From Congregibacter litoralis KT71 (GTDB lineage: Bacteria > Pseudomonadota > Gammaproteobacteria > Pseudomonadales > Halieaceae): a stretch of DNA of 64,000 nt. Numbering within the stretch: position 1 is the first letter of the stretch; each line of letters begins with the position of its first letter. The translations under genes were made by a program, and so were the position numbers. Where the stretch lies: assembly GCF_000153125.2 (NCBI RefSeq), contig NZ_CM002299.1, positions 372,809 to 436,808 of the forward strand, written 5' to 3'. The notes under the pieces are model-generated. The model searched no databases and was not told where the DNA came from. It saw nothing but the letters and a program-made list of their open reading frames with translations. Positions 36,733 to 47,500 of this stretch are shown here, piece by piece.

Positions 36733-38415
36733 TTACATGCTCTCGGGGGCTGAGACGCCCAACAGGTCCAGACCGTTGGCAATAACCTGCCCCACGGCAG
36801 TGGTCAGCGCAAGGCGGGCAGTTCGAAGCTCTGCGTCGTCGATGAGTACCTTATGGGCGTTGTAGTAAGCGTGGAACTCCCCGGCCAGATCGCGAAGATA
36901 ATTGGCGATCTGTTGAGGTTCGGCACTGGTTCCGGCCCGGGTCACAATTTCGGGAAAACGGGCAAGCTGCTTGAGCACCTCTACTTCCTGCGGCTCAATA
37001 AGGCGCTCCAGAGACAAGGTTTCAGGGTTCAGTTCCAGGGACAGCTCGGCTTCCACAAACTTGCGACGGACGCTGCACACCCGGGCGTGGGCATACTGGA
37101 TATAAAAAACCGGGTTATCGTTGGACTGGGACAACGCCAGGTCAATATCGAAGGTCAGTTGGGAGTTGGGCGAGCGCGCCACCAGGAAGTAACGGGTGGC
37201 ATCCCGGCCGACTTCGTTAATGAGGTCGCGAAGGGTGAGGTAGCTGCCGGCGCGCTTGGAGAGTTTGACCTCCTGCCCGTCACGCATCACCGTGACCATC
37301 TGGTGGAGTACGTACTCGGGCCAGCCCTCAGGAATTCCTTCTTTCAAGGCCTGCAGCCCCGCGCGCACCCGGGTCACAGTGCTGTGATGATCAGCGCCTT
37401 GCTCGTTGATCACGCGCTCAAAACCCCGGCGCCATTTGTTCAGGTGATAGGCCACGTCCGGCAGGAAGTAGGTGTAACCGCCATCCTTTTTACGCATGAC
37501 GCGATCTTTGTCATCCCCGAAATCTGTGGTGCGCAGCCACAGGGCGTCGTCGTTGCTGTAGGTGTTGCCACTCTCCACCAAACGATCGACGGTGGTGGCC
37601 ACCTCGCCCGACTCGTAGAGCGATGACTCGAGGAAGAACACATCAAAAGCCACGCCAAAGCTTTGCAGATCAAGGTCCTGCTCCCTGCGAAGCCAGGCAA
37701 CCGCGAATTCACGAATGGCGTCGAGGTCCTCCGCATCACCGGTCGCTGTGACAGACTTGTCAGTGGCTTCTACGCTCTCTCCCGCCAGGTAAGCCTGCGC
37801 AAGCTCGGCAATGTAGTCGCCGCGATAGCTGTCTTCGGGCCAGGTCGCGTCCTGTGGAGTCAGACCCTTGCAGCGCGCCTGCACAGACAAAGCGAGGTTG
37901 TTAATCTGCGCACCAGCGTCGTTGTAGTAGAACTCCCGGACCACTTCCCAGCCGCAGGCATTGAGTATTCGGGCGAGGCTGTCGCCCACCGCGGCGCCCC
38001 GACCATGGCCTACATGTAAGGGACCGGTGGGATTGGCGGAGACAAACTCTACCTGCACCTTGCGACCCGCACCCGAGTCATTGTGTCCATAGCGAGGGCC
38101 CTCGCTGAGTACCTGCAACAGCGCTGCGGCCTGACTGTCTTTGGACAGAAAAAAGTTAATGAAACCGGGGCCCGCGATGACCGTGCGATCGATAACGGTG
38201 TTTTCGGGAAGGGCGTCGCAGATAGTCTGGGCCAGCTCCCGGGGAGGCATTTTCAGAAGCTTGGCCGAAGCCAGCGCAATATTACTGGCAAGGTCGCCGT
38301 GGGCAGCATCCCGGGTCCGCTCCACCTGAACCTCGGGTGCAGTGATGTCGGCCTGGCGAGCGGTGATAATAGTTGTCAGTGCCTCGCTGAGCAGCGCGGC
38401 AACGGTGTCTTTCAT
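36733..38415 (-). CDS. argS: Arginyl-tRNA synthetase
   Basis: 560-residue class I synthetase. The N-terminal Add-1 domain comes first; the HIGH motif is [14 protein letters not shown] near residue 132, and the KMSKS-like loop is [15 protein letters not shown]. The C-terminal DALR anticodon domain contains [16 protein letters not shown]. Normal length. Six bp upstream of the SPOR gene. Confidence 0.97.
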   Translation of the reverse strand: MKDTVAALLSEALTTIITARQADITAPEVQVERTRDAAHGDLASNIALASAKLLKMPPRELAQTICDALPENTVIDRTVIAGPGFINFFLSKDSQAAALLQVLSEGPRYGHNDSGAGRKVQVEFVSANPTGPLHVGHGRGAAVGDSLARILNACGWEVVREFYYNDAGAQINNLALSVQARCKGLTPQDATWPEDSYRGDYIAELAQAYLAGESVEATDKSVTATGDAEDLDAIREFAVAWLRREQDLDLQSFGVAFDVFFLESSLYESGEVATTVDRLVESGNTYSNDDALWLRTTDFGDDKDRVMRKKDGGYTYFLPDVAYHLNKWRRGFERVINEQGADHHSTVTRVRAGLQALKEGIPEGWPEYVLHQMVTVMRDGQEVKLSKRAGSYLTLRDLINEVGRDATRYFLVARSPNSQLTFDIDLALSQSNDNPVFYIQYAHARVCSVRRKFVEAELSLELNPETLSLERLIEPQEVEVLKQLARFPEIVTRAGTSAEPQQIANYLRDLAGEFHAYYNAHKVLIDDAELRTARLALTTAVGQVIANGLDLLGVSAPESM

Positions 38416-38569
38416 GTTGTGGTTCCGTAAATGATGCGCCGTGATTGGCGCGCGGGATCATTATCCCGCTTCGTTACCCCCTTTGCCAGATTTGCCGTCG
38501 TCTTTGCTCGGCCACGATGGAGATTTATCACAGCGGTCGCGGCGACTATTTCTCTAAGCGCCGGCGTTT

Positions 38570-40762
38570 CTACACAACATCGCTGGGATCAACGTCAATA
38601 AACCAGCTCAGCTCCCGTGACTTTCTCAGGCCTTCGGCGCGCTCAACCAGCAGCCTGGCCGCGGCCATGGCGCTTCCCCGCGAAGCGCTCAGGCACCAAA
38701 GCTGCCAGCGAAAACGCCCCGCCCGGCGCGGCATGGCAGAGGGGAGGGGGCCAATGAGCTGGCAATCCGGGGGTAAAAACCCCGTGACCTCTTTTTGCAC
38801 CGCGCGCAGAAAGGCTTCGCCATCGCGCTCATTTCGGGCATCGCTGCGCAAGAGCATCAGTTGGCCGTAGGGCGGGAGTCCTGAGGCCCTGCGCTTATCC
38901 AGCAGGGATCGGGTAATGGATTCAAAATGGCCGTGGCGCAGGGCTTCAAAAAGCGGATCGTCGGGATAGTGGGTCTGTATCAGGACTTTGCCTCCGGCAG
39001 ACTCCCGCCCAGCTCGTCCCGCCACCTGGACCACTAGCTGGGCCATGCGCTCTTCGCCTCGAAAATCAGCGCTGTAGAGCAGGGCATCGGCATCAATCAC
39101 ACCGACGAGCTGGACCGCGGGAAAGTGGTGTCCCTTGGTAAGCATCTGCGTTCCCAGGATCACACAGGGTTCTTCGCTGTGAGCCACCTCAAGGAGCGAT
39201 TGCATGGCGTCCACGCCGCGCATGGCATCACTGTCTACCCGATGGACAGGACAGGAGAGCACGTTGCGGAGAAATTCCTCGGTCTGTTCCGTGCCCAGGC
39301 CATGGGTTAGAAGTGCGGTGCCCCCGCAATCGGGGCATTGCGCTGGCAGGGCCCGCTGCGCTGCGCAGTGATGACAGCGGAGGCAGCGTTTGCGCAGGTG
39401 AACTGTAAGTCGCGCGTCGCAATGATCGCAGCCGGCGACCCAGCCACAGCTGTGACACTGCAAGGTGGGAGCAAAACCCCTGCGATTGAGAAAGAGCAGC
39501 GCCTGACGTTTTTGTGCCTCGACGGTCTCGCGGATCGCCGCCATGAGGTAATCGCTGATGCCGGCGTTAAGTTGCAGGCCTCGAAGGTCCACGGTCTGGA
39601 GCATGGGCAGCTCGCCGCCCCCCTGGCGGCCTCGCAGAAAATGGTGCCGATAGCGTTCTCTACGAGCATTCTCCAGGGACTCCAGCGAAGGTGTGGCACT
39701 GCCGAGCATCACCGGGCAGCCTTCGAGCTGTGCTCGTTTGACCGCCACGTCCCGTGCGGCGTAGCGAAAGCCATCCTGCTGCTTGTAGGACCCGTCGTGC
39801 TCCTCATCAACGATGATGAGGCCCGGTCGGGCGAGGGGCGTGAATATCGCTGAGCGCGTGCCCATGACAATGCCCGCGGTCCCGGACTGGGCAGCCTGCC
39901 AGGCGGCGAAACGTTGACCATCGGACAAGCCTGAGTGGAGTACTGCCACGGGGGATTGGAATCGCGCTTCGAAGCGTTTGACCGTCTGCGGGGTGAGCCC
40001 GATCTCGGGAATCAGCACCAGAGCCTGCTCGCCGCGGTCCAGGCAAGCCGCAATCAGCCGCAGATAAACCTCGGTCTTGCCGCTGCCGGTAACGCCCTGG
40101 AGGAGGTGACAGCTAAAGCTATCCCATTCCACCGCCGCCACGGCCGATCCCTGCTCTTCACTTAGGGGCGGGCCATTTTCTTTCAGGGCTGCACTGGGCA
40201 GGCTCGTGGTGATTCGACAGCGCTCAACGAGCCCCTTGGCAGTGAGCTCCCGGAGCACTGCGCCAGAAATACCTGCGTTCTTGAGAACTTCCGGCAATTG
40301 CTCGCCGGTCTGGAGCAGCGCCAGCGCTTTGGCCTGTGACTTGGCGCGGCTGAGGGCACCCTCAGGTAAGCCTTTACCCTCGGTGGTGAGACGCCAGTGG
40401 GTCTCGGACAGGCCGCGACCCTCGCGCAACGCCTTGGGAATCGCCGCGCTGAAGACCTCACCCACAGGGTGTTGGTAGTAGTCTGAAGACCACTTACACA
40501 GCGCCATGATGCCGGGGGTTAGCAGGGGCTTGTCATCCAGCACATCAAGTGCGGGTCTAAGCTGCTCCGCATTCACGCTGGCTTCTGCAGCTACCTCCAG
40601 AAGGATTGCCGTGATCTCCCGTTTTCCGAAGGGTACGCGCAGGCGAATCCCCGGTCTCAGGCGGTCCGGGTTCTGGCTCTCGGGTGCGAGATAATCGAAA
40701 GGTCTTCGCAGGGGCACGGGGGCCGCCACGCGAAGCACCGCAGGCTTTTTGCTTTGGGTCAC
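38570..40762 (-). CDS. priA: Primosomal protein N' (PriA helicase)
   Basis: About 730-residue 3'-to-5' helicase that restarts stalled forks. The N-terminal DNA-binding domain (RVAAPVPLRRPFDYL) is followed by Walker A LLQGVTGSGKTEVYL, DEEH box IIVDEEHDGSYKQQ, and a zinc region with four CxxC pairs between CHSCGWVAGCDHC and CPDCGG. Motif VI lies in QVAGRAGRESAGGKVLIQTHYP. I place the start at GTG 40762; TTG 40783 with an upstream GGAG is an alternative. Divergent from rpmE. Confidence 0.95.
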   Translation of the reverse strand: MTQSKKPAVLRVAAPVPLRRPFDYLAPESQNPDRLRPGIRLRVPFGKREITAILLEVAAEASVNAEQLRPALDVLDDKPLLTPGIMALCKWSSDYYQHPVGEVFSAAIPKALREGRGLSETHWRLTTEGKGLPEGALSRAKSQAKALALLQTGEQLPEVLKNAGISGAVLRELTAKGLVERCRITTSLPSAALKENGPPLSEEQGSAVAAVEWDSFSCHLLQGVTGSGKTEVYLRLIAACLDRGEQALVLIPEIGLTPQTVKRFEARFQSPVAVLHSGLSDGQRFAAWQAAQSGTAGIVMGTRSAIFTPLARPGLIIVDEEHDGSYKQQDGFRYAARDVAVKRAQLEGCPVMLGSATPSLESLENARRERYRHHFLRGRQGGGELPMLQTVDLRGLQLNAGISDYLMAAIRETVEAQKRQALLFLNRRGFAPTLQCHSCGWVAGCDHCDARLTVHLRKRCLRCHHCAAQRALPAQCPDCGGTALLTHGLGTEQTEEFLRNVLSCPVHRVDSDAMRGVDAMQSLLEVAHSEEPCVILGTQMLTKGHHFPAVQLVGVIDADALLYSADFRGEERMAQLVVQVAGRAGRESAGGKVLIQTHYPDDPLFEALRHGHFESITRSLLDKRRASGLPPYGQLMLLRSDARNERDGEAFLRAVQKEVTGFLPPDCQLIGPLPSAMPRRAGRFRWQLWCLSASRGSAMAAARLLVERAEGLRKSRELSWFIDVDPSDVV

Positions 40763-41011
40763 GATGGGGCGAGAGCATAGCAAAGGCCCGGCCGCTCCAC
40801 GGCGGAATCTGCGCCGCTTTTTTATCGCCCTTCGGACTGTATTGCGCCAAGCGCTGATTCTGCTAAACTCCGCGCCCCGTTTGCCTGCCCCTGGTGCTTA
40901 GCGCCCGGCAGCAGGTGACTCCCGGATGCGGTGCCTGGCATAGCGCGAGCTGCTCTTACGAAGCAGTCTGTGTGGGTTCGGGTGGCGGCATCAACATACT
41001 GGAGATACATC

Positions 41012-41227
41012 ATGAAAGCTGAAATTCATCCCCGTTACGAGGACGTGAAAGCGACCTGTAGCTGTGGCAATACGATCCAGACCCGCTCGACGTTGGGTCA
41101 GGACTTCAATATCGACGTTTGCTCTAACTGCCACCCGTTTTTCACCGGCAAGCAGAAGATCGTAGACAGCGGCGGTCGTGTAGATCGATTCAAGAAGCGC
41201 TTTGGCGCTCGTGGCTCCGCTCGATAA
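41012..41227 (+). CDS. rpmE: 50S ribosomal protein L31
   Basis: 71 residues. Four cysteines (TCSCG and [10 protein letters not shown]) form the zinc ribbon of the zinc-containing (C+) L31 form. ATG 41012 has GGAG 7 bp upstream. The priA–rpmE divergent arrangement is conserved in gammaproteobacteria. It marks the end of the core block: accessory DNA begins after its stop. Confidence 0.96.
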   Translation: MKAEIHPRYEDVKATCSCGNTIQTRSTLGQDFNIDVCSNCHPFFTGKQKIVDSGGRVDRFKKRFGARGSAR

Positions 41228-41428
41228 CTGTGGGTAGGGGCATAAGTTTGGTTTAGGTAGGCAAAAAGCTGGTTCAAGTACGCATAAGCTCGTTGAAAAA
41301 TCTGCGATGACTAAGATTTTCCCCTGTGGAGGAGCACTATTGCTTGCTAGCAGCAGCTCCAGAACACCTATCCTCACTGGGTTCTGACAAAGCAACTGCG
41401 CCAGGTTGATAGAGTACAGTTCGCTGCC

Positions 41429-42100
41429 TCAAGCTACTGCCCCAGTCCATTCATTGAACGCACTCACCCTCAGACTCGAAAGTGTTGAGATTTGATCAGG
41501 TGCCTCCCTAGATTGAACAAGTTGGGTAGAGCGGCGTGAGTAGTCAAAAGTCTCTGGGCCTGCTTCATCGACTTGAACGGCCGCATTTCCCGCTCTCTCA
41601 CTCCAGTCGCCTCATGAGATTGATTCGCTCCGCCCGATTGTTTTCAGACTGCTTGGTACTGTGGGCTATCGCAGGCATCAACTCACGATGAGCGACCCCA
41701 TAGCTACGCAATTTATCGGTCACAATCTTACTGGGTTCACTCCCATTGCCCATTGGTGCGCATTAGGCGCTTGAAGAATCGCTTGGCCGCCGCCCCATCT
41801 TGCCTAGCCTGTAGGAAAACGTTAACAACCTCGCCATGCCCAAAGCATTCGCTTCGCTCATGGGGCAGGCTCTCCTGATCCACGGCACGCCAGAAATAAT
41901 GTAACTTGCCATTCTTCTTCACGAAGACTTCGTCGATGTAGAAGGTATCACCGTATCCTTGGTGCTTTCGTTTCAAGCCGCGCGTGTAGATCGATCCGAA
42001 TTTTCATGCTCCACAACCAAATCGATTCTCAGCTGACTGTAATCCCACGCTCAGCCAGCTCCCATTGCGGCGCAATGAAGTGAATCCTGCTTAATCGACC
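41429..42100 (-). pseudogene. Decayed IS6-family transposase
   Basis: Pieces of one transposase appear in order but in different frames with stops. HFIAPQWELAERGITVS is followed by a stop; then FGSIYTRGLKRKHQGYGDTFYIDEVFVKKNGKLHYFWRAVDQ, EVVNVFLQARQDGAAAKRFFKRLMRTNG, KIVTDKLRSYGVAHRELMPAI, a stop near MRRLE, MRPFKSMKQAQRLL…NLFNLGRHL, and LRVSAFNEW. The GDTFYIDEVF Asp is one DDE residue. The N-terminal third is missing and no terminal repeats are evident. About 36 extra bases (around 41836–41874) insert in frame after VDQ. The flanks, 41228–41428 and 42101–42233, show no gene. Confidence 0.85.
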
Positions 42101-42233
42101 TTGCAACGCTTTGTGGAAGTCCTTATTGATGTGGGTCAGTGTGTACAATAAATTTAAACATTCACAAAAGTGTTGTTTTAGATGGCGACATCTGTGGAAG
42201 GTTCAAAAGCGAGTTTTAGAAGAAGGGTCCCCA

Positions 42234-42872
42234 ATGCCGAACGTCACCGCAACTTCACTCGTCGCCTGCGTTTCCGCAGTGCTACTTAGCTTTACGGTAA
42301 ACGCCACGACACCGGGCCCAAAAATAAAGCCAAGCATCAGCCCCCAAGACTATTCGAACTATCGCTACCACAACCATATTAGCAACGACTTTAGTAGTTC
42401 AGACCGATTTGACATCGAGAACCCTATCGAAGTCGAAGTAGAGATACATCAGGTTTATCTGAACGAGGATGGATACGTTGAGTTGTTCTATTCGCTGCCT
42501 GGTGATAGTGAGCTTCGCTTACCCGAAGGTATGGACCCTGACACGCCGATAGCAACATTCCGCCGAGCAACCCTACAGACTTCCGAAGAGTTTAAGCGCC
42601 TAAAATTAAAGGAAAACGATTTTAAGCGTGGAGTGACAGCGGTTCTGTCAGGCTGGCCTGCGCTGCCTATTCAGCAGCCCTACAGCGAGATGCTGGTTGA
42701 CGAGATTACCTTTGGAAACAAAGACTCGAAGAGCGTCGGCAAGAAATATATTCTCCACGCCGAAAGCAAATCGATGGTGAAGTACAAAGACAAAGATAAG
42801 ACTCACAAAGAGAAAGACAAGGATGGTGTCGATAGTTCGACACCTCAAAACACACCTGAACCTGGTGGCTGA
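42234..42872 (+). CDS. Secreted protein of unknown function upstream of the RHS gene
   Basis: 212 residues. The signal peptide LVACVSAVLLSFTVNATT suggests export. The body is acidic and β-rich (NPIEVEVEIHQVYLNEDGYVELFYSLPG), and the C-terminus is a highly charged tail of Lys/Asp (KYKDKDKTHKEKDKDG). ATG 42234 has AGAAGGG about 7 bp upstream; the frame is open back to 42111 but that region is not protein-like. I recognise no family. Its position 81 bp before the SpvB/RHS gene suggests joint expression, perhaps as an export or surface partner; this is inference. Confidence 0.65.
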   Translation: MPNVTATSLVACVSAVLLSFTVNATTPGPKIKPSISPQDYSNYRYHNHISNDFSSSDRFDIENPIEVEVEIHQVYLNEDGYVELFYSLPGDSELRLPEGMDPDTPIATFRRATLQTSEEFKRLKLKENDFKRGVTAVLSGWPALPIQQPYSEMLVDEITFGNKDSKSVGKKYILHAESKSMVKYKDKDKTHKEKDKDGVDSSTPQNTPEPGG

Positions 42873-42953
42873 TTCTAGCGTCCACTAGGTACTTCTCATC
42901 AACCCTCTTATGTGGTTATCAGAACTAGCCCCCAGCTGGGCTAAGGAACCTTC

Positions 42954-44483
42954 ATGTGTGCGAGATTGATGGCGAAGCTCCTAGCATCCTGCTTTACGAC
43001 TGCTGTATTTAGCCTATCGGCACTGGCGAATACGCCGCCGTCGCTCAGTACAGTGAGTAATAGCCCCGAGGCGCCTCTGGGTAATCGGTATTTCGGAGGT
43101 GCAGCGGGACAGGCGACGGTCAGCGCCGGGGGTAACGCGGTTTATCAGCTCCCAATTGAGCTGCCGCCGGGTACTGGCGAGTCGACGCCCAGCCTCCGGC
43201 TTGTTTACAACAGCAATGTCGATAATGGCTTGCTCGGTTTAGGTTGGTTCTTGCAGGGCGCAGACTCGAAGATAACGCGATGTGCGCAGACAGTTGCGCA
43301 AGATGGAGCGAGACGAGCAGTCAATTTCACGTATGAAGACCGGTTTTGCTTAAACGGTAATCGGCTCGTAGTTACTTCGGGTACTTATGGCCAAGCAGGG
43401 TCGGAGTATCGCACCGAGTCCGATCAGTTCAGCCGTGTGATTGCCCATGGCACCACAGGCAACGGTCCGTCCCACTTTACCATCGAAACTAAAAGCGGGC
43501 ATCTGCAGGAATTTGGCAACACGACCGACTCTGCGGTCGAGAACGAAACTGGCACACACATTCGCTTGTGGCGTCTCAATCGTGATGAGGACCGAGTGGG
43601 CAACTACTTCACTATGGCTTACCACGAAGACACAGTGTTGGGCGAAAGCTACCCAACAAAGATCGAATATAGCGGCAATGACGATGCTGGGATCAGTCCT
43701 AACGCGAGCATCGACTTCGAGTACGAAGCACGGCCTGACAACACTGTTTCGTTTCAGGCTGGGTCGACCCTTCACAAACATCCCAAGCGCCTGACAGGAA
43801 TCAGCATTAAAGTCGCAGGGACCGTAGTATACCGTTACGAGCTTAGCTACACCGAAAATGGCTTGGGGTCTTTATCGAGACTCGACTCCGTGCAACGGTG
43901 TGACGATGCGGGAAGTTGCCAGGACCCCCTGACGATTAATTGGGTGTATGCGGGAACCGGTGACACCTACACCCCCACGTGGATGGAGACTTTGACGTAT
44001 CGCGGTCAAAGCTATGGTGAGTGGGACACGAGAGCAAGCCGGCAAACGCCCTACGGTGTGTATAACCGATGGCATGATTTCAACGGAGATGGTCAAGACG
44101 ACTACATAATTTGGGACCCTACGCGAGCAAACTCACAATCCCGGAATGAATTTGACCTGAGACTCTCGGGTCCCAACGGCTATACAACGGAGACGTGGTA
44201 TGCGTCGGAACCGGTGGACCGTTTGCTTGTATCAGGAGAAAGCCGACTGCATTGGGCTGACGTCAATGGCGACGGGCGCACAGATATGATCTACGTTAAG
44301 CCAGTAGGAGGAGCCTCTTCCGGAACCCTAGAGCTCCATGTCTCGCTAGCGACAGATACGGGCTTCAGCAGCTCTCTGTATAGCACTGTGCCTTCTCGAG
44401 GCTATCCTGGTAAAAACTCAGTTTTTTTTGCTGACATGAATGGCGATGCAAAGGTGGATCTCGTGACGGTTTCTGAAGTTTGA
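42954..44483 (+). CDS. SpvB/FG-GAP N-terminal part of broken RHS protein
   Basis: 509 residues. The signal peptide (LLASCFTTAVFSLSALA) is followed by the SpvB domain: EAPLGNRYFGGAAGQATVSAGGNAVYQLPIELPPGTG, YNSNVDNGLLGLGWFL and YEDRFCLNGNRLVV. FG-GAP/VCBS calcium-type motifs then appear: DFNGDGQDDYI, DVNGDGRTDMI and DMNGDAKVDLV, the last directly before the TGA. Such proteins form the shell of Tc-toxin/SpvB-like surface or secreted polymorphic toxins. Truncated at the TGA it would lack all RHS repeats. Confidence 0.75.
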   Translation: MCARLMAKLLASCFTTAVFSLSALANTPPSLSTVSNSPEAPLGNRYFGGAAGQATVSAGGNAVYQLPIELPPGTGESTPSLRLVYNSNVDNGLLGLGWFLQGADSKITRCAQTVAQDGARRAVNFTYEDRFCLNGNRLVVTSGTYGQAGSEYRTESDQFSRVIAHGTTGNGPSHFTIETKSGHLQEFGNTTDSAVENETGTHIRLWRLNRDEDRVGNYFTMAYHEDTVLGESYPTKIEYSGNDDAGISPNASIDFEYEARPDNTVSFQAGSTLHKHPKRLTGISIKVAGTVVYRYELSYTENGLGSLSRLDSVQRCDDAGSCQDPLTINWVYAGTGDTYTPTWMETLTYRGQSYGEWDTRASRQTPYGVYNRWHDFNGDGQDDYIIWDPTRANSQSRNEFDLRLSGPNGYTTETWYASEPVDRLLVSGESRLHWADVNGDGRTDMIYVKPVGGASSGTLELHVSLATDTGFSSSLYSTVPSRGYPGKNSVFFADMNGDAKVDLVTVSEV

Positions 44484-44513
44484 AATTCGTCAGCCGATCG
44501 GAAAACGTACACT

Positions 44514-47500
44514 TTGAGGGTGGGACTGAATATTGGGTCAGCGTTTGCGGCAGAGGTCGTTTGGACGAGTGACGTTTGGTACGACCTAAGTATTGGCGAT
44601 TTTAACGGCGATGGACTTCCAGACGTAATTGAGAAAACGCAATACGTAAGACTTAACAACGGCATTGGTCTCGATCCACAGATAGACTGGGGAAGTAGCG
44701 CCACTATAAAGCCCGGTTCCTACTGGTCATATTATGTTGAGTTCTTCGATTACAACGCCGATGGACTGATGGATCGGAAAACGACGAACAGCACAGGTGC
44801 CTGGATTGTACAGTTGAACACAGGGGACGCATTTGTTGAGGTAGGGGTTGGCGGACTGGCCTACCAAATTGACCTCAATCGCGATGGATTTAAAGACAAT
44901 CTAACGCATTCGGTGCACGTTATTACCCGAAACCCGAGGCGCTACAAGGGCGAGCTATCAGTTGTTCACGGCGACAGTACGGTTGGCTCTTCTCAAACAG
45001 CCACGATACTGCAGCCTTTGGATTATGGGTTTGATAAGTATAGCGGGTTTGGCGATATCAACGGTGATGGCTTGCTTGATCCTAGCGTGAAAGAGACTTA
45101 CGTATGCAAGAGAAACTACGCGTTAACAAATTACTATCTGTATTACCATTACTGCGAGACAGAGCGTTCGCGAGTGTTCGTTAACGACGCTGATCGTCCC
45201 AACCTTGTTAGTTCTATCACCGAGTCGTCGGGCCGCGAAATCCAGTTTGAATACGATTGGCTAGCCTCAGGCACGGACACCTACACCAAAGGCACAGGTG
45301 CGGAACTCCCCGAGTTTGATATTCAAGACAGCACTCGCGTTGTTAAGAACATGCGCATCTCGAACGGTATCGGTGGGGACTTTGAGACGACCTATAAATA
45401 CGAAGGGCTCAAGTGGGGCTTGGACGGTCGGGGAATCTTGGGCTTCGCCAAGATCATCTCTACGAACCTGGATACCAACATCGAAACCACGACCGAGTAC
45501 GAGCAATCGTTTCCTTTGGTCATGCAACCCAAGCATGTTGAGCAGCGCCGCGTGAGCGATGGTCGATTACTGGCGGAGACCGATACCACGTATGCAATCA
45601 ATGGCACCGTGGGCGCGGGCCCTGTATTTGGCTACGCACAAACGACGGTCGAAAAGAAGTATGCGCTGGGTGATGGGCGCTTGCTTGTCACGCAGACTAC
45701 CGACAGAACGGTGGATGCCTATGGCAACACAACAACGCTGGAAGTGGAAACCGACGATACAGAAAACACCGAGATCCGACAGCAAGTGGTTGCCAATGCG
45801 TTCAACGTGGACGTCACGCAGTGGCGCGTCGGTGAGTTGGCCTCTAACTCCACAACGTTTTGGCTCAATGGCGGTTCGTCGTCCCGCGACACTCGCACCA
45901 CGACATACTCCTATGGAACAACGTACGGATTACTGAAGACCACGACGCGCGAACCGGGCGGCGGTGCGGGCATAGAGGTAACCACCACGCGCACCCACGA
46001 CGCGTTCGGTAATGTGCTGTCTGAGACCATTGCAGGGCCTGGCTTTGCGAGTCGAACAACAAGCATTGCCTACGACACCCGCGGTCAGTTCCCCACCACT
46101 CTCACCAATGCACTGGGCCATGTCGTTTCTCAGTCGTGGCTGCCCGAGTTTGGCAAGAAGACCTCGCAGACCGATGCTAATGGTCAGACGACCACCTGGT
46201 CCTACGACAGCTTTGGCCAGCAAACACTCGAAACGCGGCCAGATGGCACGAGCGTATCGACACTTACCTACAAAGACCCCACAGGCAGTGGCGTAAGCGC
46301 GGCGTTTTATCAAGAGACCCTGGAGAGCGGCAAAGCCCCGCGCAGAACGTTTGTGGATCTGCTGGGGCGTACGGTGCGTGAGCGCTCGCAAAGCTTCGAT
46401 GGCAGCTACGTGAATGTCGATAGTGAATACGACGCGCTGGGCCGTCTCTCTCGCCAATCCGAGCCCCACTTTGACGGTGGCGGGGTTGATTGGAATACCT
46501 TTGGCTATGACGATATTGGTCGCGTAACGTCGTTAATCGCGGCTGACTCGGTCGCCTCGACGACTACGGTGTACAACGGATTGACGACGACTGTCACCGA
46601 TGCCGCCGGTCGCTCCGAAACACAATCTACCGATGCCGCAGGTCGTGTGATCAGTGTTATCGATAAAGACGGTACGTCGATGGGCATCGCCTATGATGCC
46701 GCTGGCAATCGGTCATCGGTAACGGCTGCAGCGGGCACGGCCGTCGCGTCCGTTGTGAACTACAGCTATGACCGATATGGGCGCATGACCCAGCAGGATG
46801 ATCCCGATCACGGTGTTTATAGTTATAGCTACGATGCGCTGGGTAACAAACTGACCGAGATCTCGCCGGAAATGGCAGCGGCTGCGCAGAGCCGAACGTT
46901 TATCTACGATCTTTTGAGTCGAGTGACCTCCCGTACTGAGCCTGAGGGCACGGCGGTCTGGACCTACGATCACACGGCGCTCGGTGATTTAGGCATCGGT
47001 AAGGTCCATAGCGAATCCCAATCGGGCTTTAGCCGCGAATACACCTATGGCGCAGGCCACTTCGGTCGGGTGACAGGTATCAGCACAACGATTGGCACCT
47101 CTACTTACACCGAGACCAAGACCTACGATGGCAACGGCATGCTGGCGAGCGAAAAGTATCCCGCCAGTCTCGCCTCACCGTCGGGTTATACGGTTGAATA
47201 TGCCTACAATGCGCTGGGCTACCTTGAACGGGTGCAGTCACTGGGCGGTACACAGGTGTTTTATCAAACCCTGGATACCAACGCCGCCGGGCGGGTGACA
47301 CAGGAATGGCTGGGAGATGGCTCAACCGTCACCCAATCGTTTGATGGCGTCTCGGCACGCGTCACAAGTCAGCTCTCGCAGGCGACGTCAACCATTCAGC
47401 AGTTTAGCTACAGCTACGATAGCGCAGGCAACATGCTGACGCGAGACGACAACTTGCAGTCGCTCTCTGAGGCATTCACCTATGACGATCTTGATCGACT

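Noticed and set aside
44481..44483. TGA in the RHS gene as a selenocysteine codon
   Set aside because: RHS/SpvB proteins are not selenoproteins, the position is a linker, and no SECIS-like hairpin is evident just downstream.
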